Below are positions 15,770 through 22,435 of a DNA stretch of 23,528 nucleotides, piece after piece (positions within the stretch are counted from its first letter, which is position 1; every line of letters starts with the position of its first letter). The position numbers and the translations under genes were made by a program. Source of the DNA: Thermodesulfobacteriaceae bacterium (GTDB lineage: Bacteria > Desulfobacterota > Dissulfuribacteria > Dissulfuribacterales > UBA3076). Location of the stretch: NCBI GenBank assembly GCA_012961845.1, contig DTYO01000156.1, forward strand, positions 1 through 23,528, read 5' to 3'. The notes under the pieces are model-generated. The model saw only the letters and a list, made by a program, of their open reading frames with translations. It had not been told where the DNA came from and searched no databases.

Positions 15770-16204
15770 TCAGGCCGCTGTCTCCATAAATGCCTTTTTG
15801 ATAATGGCCAGGGTGTTCGGTTCGGTAGGCAGGAGTTCCAGCTCTTCGATATTGAGCCAAGCGGCATCCAGAACGTCGTCCATTGCCATGGGTTCTCCAC
15901 TGATATACCTGCCTTCGAGATATATGATTATGTAGTGGTATCTGATGGTGCCATCCGGGTCCCTGTAAACTGCATCAACCGCTGTGATGACTCTCTGGAT
16001 CCGTGTATGGACACCGGTCTCCTCAAGCAGTTCTCTTTCACCGGCCTGAGCCATGGATTCCCCGAGTTCCATGCTGCCTCCGGGCAGGGCCCAGCAGCAT
16101 TTTCCTGGCTGTTTTCCCCGGAGAATGACAAGTATTTTTTCTTTTTTCCTGACCAGAACCGCTACGCCCACCCTGGGGCTGTCTGGATATTCAGTGTCAG
16201 CCAT
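15770..16204 (-). CDS. Nudix hydrolase
   Basis: A 144-residue Nudix pyrophosphohydrolase. The Nudix box is complete at about residues 43-65 and fits G-x5-E-x7-REUxEExGU (GSMELGESMAQAGERELLEE is its core). The substrate is a nucleoside diphosphate linked to something else. MutT-type or ADP-sugar activity is most likely, but it cannot be decided from the box. The open frame begins at 16228; I prefer the ATG at 16204, because GGAAG lies eight bases upstream while the first ATG has no ribosome-binding site. It converges on the PAS protein gene with a 16-base gap and is divergent from ddl. A possible extended -10 promoter (TGCTATGAT on the minus strand) lies at 16267-16275. Confidence 0.88.
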   Translation of the reverse strand: MADTEYPDSPRVGVAVLVRKKEKILVILRGKQPGKCCWALPGGSMELGESMAQAGERELLEETGVHTRIQRVITAVDAVYRDPDGTIRYHYIIIYLEGRYISGEPMAMDDVLDAAWLNIEELELLPTEPNTLAIIKKAFMETAA

Positions 16205-16266
16205 ATTGATGTCTTCCGGAAAGAACATTTCGAAAAGGTGAAAAGATATTACCGTTTTGAAAAAAA

Positions 16267-16275
16267 ATCATAGCA
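16267..16275 (-). promoter_or_regulatory. possible extended -10 promoter of the Nudix gene
   Basis: TGCTATGAT on the minus strand contains a TG dinucleotide one base before TATGAT, the extended -10 layout. The -35 region 16-17 bases upstream (TTAAAG or GTTAAA) is poor. The inferred leader is about 55 bases. Tentative. Confidence 0.3.
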
Positions 16276-16335
16276 GCCTGAAAAGAGTCTTTAACACACT
16301 TGTGACAATTGAGCACTTTTTTTTCAGGAGTAATC

Positions 16336-16485
16336 ATGATAATAAAAAGACATCATGCCGGAAAAGAAAATCAGACTGGCCCTTCTCTGCGGAGGGGTGT
16401 CCGCAGAAAGAGAAGTGTCCCTTTTAGGGGCTTCAGAGGTAAGAAAGGCCATGGACCCAAGGCGTTATGTGGTGAAGCATTATGA
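16336..16485 (+). other. small ORF with a better ribosome-binding site, overlapping the ddl start
   Basis: An ATG at 16336 lies five bases after a good Shine-Dalgarno (CAGGAG, 16325-16330) and opens a 49-codon frame, +1 relative to ddl, ending in TGA at 16483-16485. The ddl ATG at 16355 is 24 bases from that site and has no clear site of its own. The peptide is basic and looks non-conserved. It may be a leader that limits or couples ddl translation, or the site may simply serve the ddl start imperfectly. Confidence 0.25.
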
Positions 16486-17320
16486 CCCTGCCTCTGATCT
16501 TGAGAAGCTTGTCAGGGAAGCACCCGAACTGGATGCGGCTTTCATACTGCTTCATGGTCCCTATGGAGAGGACGGTACTGTGCAGGGGCTTCTCGACCTG
16601 CTGGGGATTCCCTACCAGGGTTCGGGTGTTTTGGGAAGCGCCCTTGCCATGGACAAACATCTTTCAAAGGTGGCTTATCGCGCAGCAGGTATTCCTACTC
16701 CGAAATGGATCCATATCCGCAGTACGGATTCATATGATGCTTCGCATGTAGTTCATAAACTCGGACTTCCCCTAATGGTCAAACCCTGCAGCCAGGGTTC
16801 CAGTATTGGAATGTCAAAGGTTGAAGACGGACATGAACTGGAAGACGCAGTGCGGGAGGCCTTCAGATGGGACCAGAGGGTCATTGTTGAGTCCTTTGTC
16901 TCTGGACGGGAAATCACTGGAGGAGTACTGGGGCTCAATGACCTGCAGCCGCTCCCCATAGTAGAAATCATCACGGATACGGACCATGCTTTTTTTGACT
17001 ATGATGCTAAATACAGGGCAAATACGAAGGAAATCTGCCCGGCGGCAATCCCAGGGGAAATAACCAGGCAGGCCTGGTCCATGGCGGAAAAGGCCCACAG
17101 ATCACTGGAACTCCGGGGGTACAGCAGAACAGACATGATTCTTACCGGTTCAGGAAAACTGTCTGTTCTCGAAACCAACACAATACCGGGCATGACCCCC
17201 ACGAGTCTTTTCCCCCAGGCGGCAAAGGCAGCCGGTATATCGTTTGACAACCTTATAGACAGATTGGTTGACATGGCTATTTCAGCCAGACATAAAATGA
17301 AATTCCGTCCGGCACAATGA
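16355..17320 (+). CDS. ddl: D-alanine--D-alanine ligase
   Basis: A 321-residue ATP-grasp enzyme that joins two D-alanines for the peptidoglycan pentapeptide. The N-terminal CGGVSAEREVSL (about 12-23) is the Ddl signature. LHGPYGEDGTVQGLLDLLGIPYQGSG (about 66-91), MVKPCSQGSSIG (near 145) and the C-terminal metal and substrate block VLETNTIPGMTPTSLFPQ are all present, so it should be active. Length is normal. The ATG at 16355 gives the proper N-terminus although the visible Shine-Dalgarno better fits an out-of-frame ATG 19 bases upstream. Its stop overlaps the pstC start (ATGA, 17317-17320). It is thus the first gene of a transcript shared with the phosphate transporter rather than part of a mur cluster. 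Confidence 0.95.
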   Translation: MPEKKIRLALLCGGVSAEREVSLLGASEVRKAMDPRRYVVKHYDPASDLEKLVREAPELDAAFILLHGPYGEDGTVQGLLDLLGIPYQGSGVLGSALAMDKHLSKVAYRAAGIPTPKWIHIRSTDSYDASHVVHKLGLPLMVKPCSQGSSIGMSKVEDGHELEDAVREAFRWDQRVIVESFVSGREITGGVLGLNDLQPLPIVEIITDTDHAFFDYDAKYRANTKEICPAAIPGEITRQAWSMAEKAHRSLELRGYSRTDMILTGSGKLSVLETNTIPGMTPTSLFPQAAKAAGISFDNLIDRLVDMAISARHKMKFRPAQ

Positions 17321-18705
17321 CAACATATATTCTCCTGATTACCGTGGTTGTATTGTCGATCTCCGGTTTTCTGATAGGCCGTTACAGGGCCTCCGCCATG
17401 TGTGAAGCCCCTGGAGCTTCGGTAAAACTGCATTCGAGACCTTCCTATTACGGCCTCCTTACCGCCATGTGGTGTGGAGTGCCGGCACTGATTGTCGCGG
17501 TGCTGTGGCATGGTCTTGAACCTGCAATAATAGATCACCTGGTTTTGTCGGACTTGCCGCCTGAAATCAGGTCGCTGCCGGAAAATCGCCTCAGCCTTGT
17601 CCTGAACGATATAAAGAACCAGGCAGCCGGAGTCATGTTTTCAGAAAGCCGGGATCCGGTAATACGGGAGGCTGCAGATCACTGTGTCCGCCTTAGAGCC
17701 ATCAGCAGGATGGCGATGTCGGTAGTTATCCTGTCACTGTCTATAATTGCGCTGGTTGCGGTCCAGAAAAGGCTTTCACCCGAGATGAGGGCACGCAACC
17801 ATGTGGAGAGATTCATCAGGTGCGTACTGGTAGTCTGTTCCACCCTGGCAATTTTTACCACTGTGGGTATAGTCCTTTCCATACTTTTTGAAGCAATGCG
17901 CTTCTTCAAGGCAGTACCTGTTACGGAGTTTCTGTTCGGACTGAAATGGAGTCCGCAGATGGCGATCAGGGCCGATCAGGTCGGGGCCTCCGGCGCATTC
18001 GGTGCTGTACCGGTATTTGTTGGAACCATGCTGGTGTCCGCCATTGCCATGTTCGTTGCGGTTCCCATCGGACTGATGTCGGCTATTTATCTTTCAGAAT
18101 ATGCAGGATCAGCAGTGAGGACCGTTGCAAAACCTGTTCTGGAACTATTGGCCGGTATCCCCACTGTCGTATACGGTTTCTTCGCTGCCCTGACAGTAGC
18201 TCCGTTTATCAGGGACATGGGTACCATGGCAGGCCTGGATGTCTCATCGGAGAGCGCCCTTGCAGCCGGACTGGTAATGGGAATCATGATCATCCCCTTT
18301 GTATCGTCACTGTCGGACGACGTGATCAATGCAGTTCCCCAGGACATGCGGGATGGGTCGTACGGTCTTGGAGCTACAAAGTCCGAAACCATAAAATACG
18401 TGGTAATCCCGGCGGCCCTTCCGGGTATAGTGGGTGGTATTCTCCTGGCCATATCCAGGGCAATAGGGGAGACAATGATAGTGGTAATGGCCGCAGGACT
18501 TTCCGCTAATCTGACGGTAAACCCACTCAAGGCCGTAACTACGGTAACCGTCCAGATCGTGACTTTGCTGGTTGGAGATCAGGAGTTCGACAGCCCCAAG
18601 ACCTTGGCAGCATTTGCCCTTGCACTCCTGTTATTCATAGTGACTCTTTTGTTGAATATCATAGCTCTGTACATAGTCAGAAGATACCGTGAACAATATG
18701 AGTAA
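17317..18705 (+). CDS. pstC: phosphate ABC transporter permease PstC (long form)
   Basis: A 462-residue inner-membrane permease of the PstSCAB high-affinity phosphate importer, longer than the roughly 300-residue form of enteric bacteria. The N-terminal 200 residues add transmembrane segments near 4-22, 45-66 and 132-150 with a periplasmic loop between them, matching what I recall as the PstC_N extension. The core permease starts near residue 170: SGAFGAVPVFVGTMLVSA, IGLMSAIYLSEYAG and the EAA coupling loop DGSYGLGATKSETIKYVVIPAALPG (about 346-370) that docks on PstB. It overlaps ddl by four bases and pstA by eight, so translation is coupled across all three genes. Confidence 0.93.
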   Translation: MTTYILLITVVVLSISGFLIGRYRASAMCEAPGASVKLHSRPSYYGLLTAMWCGVPALIVAVLWHGLEPAIIDHLVLSDLPPEIRSLPENRLSLVLNDIKNQAAGVMFSESRDPVIREAADHCVRLRAISRMAMSVVILSLSIIALVAVQKRLSPEMRARNHVERFIRCVLVVCSTLAIFTTVGIVLSILFEAMRFFKAVPVTEFLFGLKWSPQMAIRADQVGASGAFGAVPVFVGTMLVSAIAMFVAVPIGLMSAIYLSEYAGSAVRTVAKPVLELLAGIPTVVYGFFAALTVAPFIRDMGTMAGLDVSSESALAAGLVMGIMIIPFVSSLSDDVINAVPQDMRDGSYGLGATKSETIKYVVIPAALPGIVGGILLAISRAIGETMIVVMAAGLSANLTVNPLKAVTTVTVQIVTLLVGDQEFDSPKTLAAFALALLLFIVTLLLNIIALYIVRRYREQYE

Positions 18706-19987
18706 CCACAGGCCGAAATCAGGAAAAAAAATCGGCAGCATGGAGATTGTGAGCCGCGGCCTTGACAGGCGATACGGGGCGGAAAGAAGATTCAGGTTCA
18801 TGGGTGTGGCAGCCCTGGTCACCAGTATAGTGTTCCTTTCCCTTCTCTTCATCAATATCATAGGAACCGGTTATTCGGCATTTCAGCAGACCTTCGTCAA
18901 GTTAGATGTAAATTTCGACCCCCACATGGTGTCTGCAGAGGACCCGGCTTCTGCCAACTATCCCGGACTGATCAAAAAGGCCATGCGCAGCTTGTTTCCG
19001 GAAGTGAAAAAGAGGCGGGACAAACGGAAACTATATTCACTGGTAAGCACGGGGGCATCTTTCCAGCTTCAGAAAATCGTGGAGAGCGACCCGACGGTCA
19101 TAGGGACCCGACAATCCGTCTGGGTGCCCGCAGACGATGAAGTGGACATGCTCATGAAAGGGCATGTCGACAGAAATGTGCCTGAAACTGAAAGAAGATT
19201 GAAGGATGTCCAGATCCAGTGGATCGACAGGCTGATCGAACAAGGAAGGCTGAAAAAATCTTTCAACACCATTTTCTTCACGTCAGGTGATTCCAGGAAT
19301 CCTGAACTTGCGGGAATTCTGGGAGCAGTAGTTGGGTCATTTTATACCCTCCTGGTTACCTTGGCGTTGTCGTTTCCCGCTGGGGTTGCAACAGCGGTTT
19401 ATCTTGAAGAATTCGCACCGAAAAACAGATGGACTGATATCATAGAAGTCAACATCAACAATCTTGCTGCAGTACCCTCCATCGTGTTTGGCCTCTTAGG
19501 CCTGGCAGTCTTCATCAATTTCTTTGGATTTCCACGTTCTTCCCCGCTGGTGGGAGGACTGGTGCTGAGTCTGATGACACTGCCCACCATAATAATTGCA
19601 AGCCGGGCCTCCCTCCAGTCGGTGCCTCCGTCCATCAGGGACGCGGCCCTTGCCCTTGGAGCGTCCAGGGTGCAGATGGTGGTACATCATGTACTGCCCC
19701 TTGCCCTGCCCGGCATGCTGACCGGCACGATCATAGGGATGGCCAGAGCTCTGGGAGAGACAGCCCCGCTCCTCATGATAGGAATGGTGGCATTTATCGT
19801 GGACATCCCCAGCAACATAATAGATCCTGCTTCCGTACTTCCTGTACAGATTTATCTGTGGTCGGACAGCCCGGAGAGGGGTTTTCTGGAACGCATGTCT
19901 GCTGCTATAATGGTACTGCTTGTTTTCCTGATGGTTATGAATCTCGTAGCGGTCATATTGCGGAAACGCTTTGAAAGGCGATGGTAG
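18698..19987 (+). CDS. pstA: phosphate ABC transporter permease PstA (long form)
   Basis: A 429-residue partner permease of PstC. An N-terminal cytoplasmic tail (SNHRPKSGKK) is followed by a transmembrane segment near residues 35-55, then a large charged loop of about 140 residues of the DUF3333 type (Pfam PF11812, from memory) before the permease core. The core begins at GILGAVVGSFYTLLVTLALSFPAGVATAVYLEEFAP. Its EAA loop is RDAALALGASRVQMVVHHVLPLALPG and it contains GMARALGETAPLLMIG. The ATG at 18698 overlaps the pstC stop by eight bases (ATGAGTAA); a GTG three codons earlier is the alternative. The extended loop matches the long PstC and suggests the two extensions form a periplasmic or membrane module together. 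Confidence 0.93.
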   Translation: MSNHRPKSGKKIGSMEIVSRGLDRRYGAERRFRFMGVAALVTSIVFLSLLFINIIGTGYSAFQQTFVKLDVNFDPHMVSAEDPASANYPGLIKKAMRSLFPEVKKRRDKRKLYSLVSTGASFQLQKIVESDPTVIGTRQSVWVPADDEVDMLMKGHVDRNVPETERRLKDVQIQWIDRLIEQGRLKKSFNTIFFTSGDSRNPELAGILGAVVGSFYTLLVTLALSFPAGVATAVYLEEFAPKNRWTDIIEVNINNLAAVPSIVFGLLGLAVFINFFGFPRSSPLVGGLVLSLMTLPTIIIASRASLQSVPPSIRDAALALGASRVQMVVHHVLPLALPGMLTGTIIGMARALGETAPLLMIGMVAFIVDIPSNIIDPASVLPVQIYLWSDSPERGFLERMSAAIMVLLVFLMVMNLVAVILRKRFERRW

Positions 19988-20069
19988 GGAAGGGGATGCA
20001 TTTTTTTGAGTCTAAAAACATGTGGAAGACAGAGACGTTGACAGATTGTAAACTGGCGGAGGACAGGTC

Positions 20070-21134
20070 ATGTTCAGGATGAAAACACCATTGTTGATCT
20101 CTATTGTATTTGCCGGCTTTTCACTGCATGCAGCCGCATGCATGGCAAGAGACCATATTGACATAGTCGGCTCTTCTACTGTCTATCCCTTTGCCACGGT
20201 GGTGGCGGAGCAGTTCGGGAAGGCCACCAGGTACAAGACGCCGAAAGTGGAGGCCACAGGCACCGGAGGCGGGTTCAAACTCTTCTGCGGGGGAATTGGT
20301 GTCAAGTATCCCGACATCTCAAATGCCTCTCGTCGGATAAAGAAATCGGAATATCTCATGTGCCGGTCTCACGGTGTAGATGAGATAGTGGAAGTAAAGA
20401 TTGGCTATGATGGAATAGTCCTTGCGAATTCCAGGAAAACAGGCCCCTTAGCCCTGAGCAGAAGAGATATTTTTCTGGCTCTCGCTAAATCAGTGCCGGC
20501 ATCTGATGACAGTGAAAAACTTGTTCCAAACCCATACAGGACCTGGAAAGATGTCAATCCTGCACTGCCCTCTTTTAGGATAGAGGTCTTGGGCCCTCCG
20601 CCAACTTCCGGAACCAGGGATGCATTTCTGGAGCTGGCCATGGAAGGTGGCGGAAGGACTTTTAAATGGATAGATGCACTGAAGAAAAAAGACAAGCAGA
20701 AATTCAAATCCATATGCCATACCATCAGGGAAGATGGAGCATACATAGAAGCCGGAGAAAACGACAATCTGATCGTTCAGAAACTTGAGGCCAATCCTCA
20801 TGCCGTTGGCATTTTCGGTTTCAGCTTTTTGGATCAGAACGCAGACAAAATACAGGGAGCCGTCATAGATGGAGTAGAACCTACATTCGATGCCATTGCC
20901 GAGGGAGAATATCCTGTATCCCGCCCTCTTTACTTTTATGTCAAAAAGGTGCATGTGGGAGTGATCCCGGGTATAGATGCATATCTGTCGGAATTCACCA
21001 GGGAGAAGGCCTGGGGTGAAGATGGTTACCTTTCGGATCGCGGACTGATACCCATGCCTGAAGACGAAAGAAGGAAATTCAGAGACGATGCCCTGAAACT
21101 CAGGATTCTGGACCTGGATCAGCTTGGACATTGA
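20070..21134 (+). CDS. pstS: periplasmic phosphate-binding protein PstS
   Basis: A 354-residue periplasmic binding protein that delivers phosphate to PstC and PstA. The N-terminal 26 residues form a signal peptide (LLISIVFAGFSLHAAACMA); cleavage after AMA is likely, while Cys24 after AAA makes a degenerate lipobox worth noting. The mature part opens with IDIVGSSTVYPFATVVAE and has GTGGGFKLFCGGIG, SNASRRIKKSE and PPTSGTRDAFLELA, the phosphate-binding loops of this family. GGAGG seven bases before the ATG sets the start. It follows pstA by 82 bases and precedes pstB by 11 bases, so pstS is third in the transporter order rather than first. The gap before it holds no clear promoter or Pho box. 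Confidence 0.93.
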   Translation: MFRMKTPLLISIVFAGFSLHAAACMARDHIDIVGSSTVYPFATVVAEQFGKATRYKTPKVEATGTGGGFKLFCGGIGVKYPDISNASRRIKKSEYLMCRSHGVDEIVEVKIGYDGIVLANSRKTGPLALSRRDIFLALAKSVPASDDSEKLVPNPYRTWKDVNPALPSFRIEVLGPPPTSGTRDAFLELAMEGGGRTFKWIDALKKKDKQKFKSICHTIREDGAYIEAGENDNLIVQKLEANPHAVGIFGFSFLDQNADKIQGAVIDGVEPTFDAIAEGEYPVSRPLYFYVKKVHVGVIPGIDAYLSEFTREKAWGEDGYLSDRGLIPMPEDERRKFRDDALKLRILDLDQLGH

Positions 21135-21145
21135 GGAGGAATGTC

Positions 21146-22027
21146 ATGGGTATGCCAGCAGGTACCGGCCTTGATCCGGACGATGATGTCGCAGTTGTGG
21201 ATCAGGGTTTCAGGGCCGGCATGAGTTCCGGCCCTGAAGCCCGAAAGACCGCAGGAGAACCTTTCACTGAAAACCCCCGGATGAAATGCAGAAAAGTAAA
21301 CGTCTTTTACGGCGACAAACATGCCATAATAGACGTCAGCATAGACATAGGCAGGAATCAGGTTCTCTCCATGATAGGGCCTTCCGGGTGCGGCAAGTCA
21401 ACATTTCTACGGTGTCTGAACCGTATGAACGACACTATCGAGGGCTGCAGGGTTACCGGTACCATCAAGCTCGACGAAATGGACATCTACGGCAGGGAAG
21501 TGGACGTGGTTCCGCTGAGGGCCCAGATAGGCATGGTCTTTCAAAAGCCTAATCCGTTTCCCAAGTCTGTGTTTGACAATGTTGCCTACGGACCAAAGAT
21601 CCATGGTCTCGCAAGGAACCGGTCGGAACTCGAAGAGATAGTGGAGACATCGCTCAGAAGGGCAGGACTCTGGAAGGAGGTGAAGGATAGGTTGAGCCAG
21701 CCGGGTACCGGATTGTCAGGCGGTCAGCAACAGCGACTCTGCATAGCCAGGGCGATTGCCGTCACGCCCGAAGTGATCCTGATGGACGAGCCGTGTTCGG
21801 CTCTGGATCCGATTGCAACGGCCAAAATAGAAGACCTCATAGACGAGCTGAGAGAAAGGTTTACAATTGTCATCGTGACACACTCCATGCAGCAGGCTTC
21901 AAGGGTATCCCAGAGGACAGCCTATTTTCACCTGGGCAACCTGATAGAAGTCGGACCAACGGAATTCGTGTTTACTACACCCAGGCACAGGCTCACCGAG
22001 GATTATATTACGGGAAGATTCGGCTGA
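21146..22027 (+). CDS. pstB: phosphate ABC transporter ATPase PstB
   Basis: A 293-residue ATPase that powers PstCA. Walker A is GPSGCGKST (about 78-86), the Q-loop VFQKPNPFP (about 131-139), the signature LSGGQQQRL (about 190-198), Walker B VILMDEP with the following CSALDP (about 210-221), and the switch histidine is H246 in IVIVTHSMQQA. AGGAGG six bases before the ATG at 21146 sets the start; a TTG 15 bases earlier is only an open frame. The first 45 residues are an acidic, poorly conserved extension before MKCRKVNVFYGDKHA, where ordinary PstB proteins begin. A very stable hairpin lies in that extension. It is the last gene of the ddl-pst unit; phoU does not follow. Confidence 0.95.
   Translation: MGMPAGTGLDPDDDVAVVDQGFRAGMSSGPEARKTAGEPFTENPRMKCRKVNVFYGDKHAIIDVSIDIGRNQVLSMIGPSGCGKSTFLRCLNRMNDTIEGCRVTGTIKLDEMDIYGREVDVVPLRAQIGMVFQKPNPFPKSVFDNVAYGPKIHGLARNRSELEEIVETSLRRAGLWKEVKDRLSQPGTGLSGGQQQRLCIARAIAVTPEVILMDEPCSALDPIATAKIEDLIDELRERFTIVIVTHSMQQASRVSQRTAYFHLGNLIEVGPTEFVFTTPRHRLTEDYITGRFG
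21209..21238. repeat. 11-bp hairpin inside the pstB N-terminal extension
   Basis: TTCAGGGCCGG (21209-21219) and CCGGCCCTGAA (21228-21238) pair perfectly around the eight-base loop CATGAGTT. The loop contains an in-frame ATG (21221). The position, 63 bases into pstB and between pstS and the conserved part of pstB, suggests an mRNA stability or decay boundary that would adjust the ratio of binding protein to ATPase. Confidence 0.5.
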
Positions 22028-22109
22028 TCCAAGCCTCCACCCCTGATTATTCGATGTATCAAGGCTTCACGGTCAGGGTCCCCCGAGGCCGGCCCAGGCA
22101 CATCCTGCC

Positions 22110-22301
22110 TCATATACGGTCGCAGTTTATCCACGACAGTATTTCGACCGTCTTGTCGTCCAGTTCCTGTGCGAACTCGCTGATGGAAAACACAGCACCG
22201 CATCCCTTACACCTAAGGGACACACTCCTTCAACGACGGCATATTTCCAGGAGTCCGCTGCACTTCCTGCATTGAAGTCCGGTGGACAGGTCTCGAAACA
22301 C
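22110..22301 (-). CDS. dual-CxxC small selenoprotein (in-frame UGA at codon 24)
   Basis: A 63-residue protein read through an in-frame TGA at 22232-22230. It starts at GTG 22301 with AAAGGAG six bases upstream (22314-22308) and ends at TGA 22112-22110. Before the UGA are CRKC (residues 11-14) and Cys21. The predicted selenocysteine is residue 24 in RRUR. After it come CKGC (31-34) and an acidic helical tail with SEFAQELDD, ending in NCDRI. Both halves share one frame, each holds one CxxC, and a SECIS-like hairpin follows the UGA at once. From memory this matches small deltaproteobacterial proteins annotated as dual CXXC motif small (seleno)protein, whose function is unknown; zinc or redox roles are possible. 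It lies 134 bases downstream of pheA on the same strand. No other usable start exists after the UGA, so two separate ORFs are unlikely. Confidence 0.8.
22200..22223 (-). promoter_or_regulatory. bacterial SECIS-like hairpin
   Basis: Six bases after the in-frame UGA, GUGUCCCUU pairs with AAGGGAUGC to give nine continuous base pairs (two of them G-U) closed by the six-base loop AGGUGU. The E. coli fdhF SECIS has an AGGUCU loop (from memory) 17 bases after its UGA; here the loop begins 15 bases after it. The GGU at the loop is the part recognised by SelB in the known element. The sequence remains coding through the hairpin (SVSLRCKGC), as expected for a bacterial SECIS. Confidence 0.75.
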
Positions 22302-22435
22302 TTTAAACTCCTTTCAAAAGAAAAAGCAGAAATCCGTTATATCTACACTGATAATAGGGGATTGAGGTGTGTTTATGCAGTGCGAATGCCTGACAACACG
22401 GCATATGTCCTGTACTGCGAGCAGACACACAAGAG

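Noticed and set aside
20038..20043. TTGACA as a -35 element for pstS
   Set aside because: It lies 27 bases before the ATG, so a promoter there would leave almost no room for the ribosome-binding site, and no -10 follows at a usable distance.
20022..20060. Possible Pho box upstream of pstS (two CTGTC-like units on the minus strand)
   Set aside because: The units (CTGTCAA and CTGTCTT) are 12 bases apart rather than 11, lie on the opposite strand, and the spacer is not AT-rich.
22031..22066. AAGCCT/AGGCTT inverted repeat after pstB as a terminator
   Set aside because: Only six pairs with a 24-base loop and no T-run on either strand; it is the natural place for a terminator but the signal is too weak to call.
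22110..22229. Independent small ORF starting after the in-frame UGA
   Set aside because: AAGGAG is only one base from the nearest GTG, too close to serve it, and the next possible starts would remove the second CxxC motif. Readthrough explains both halves.
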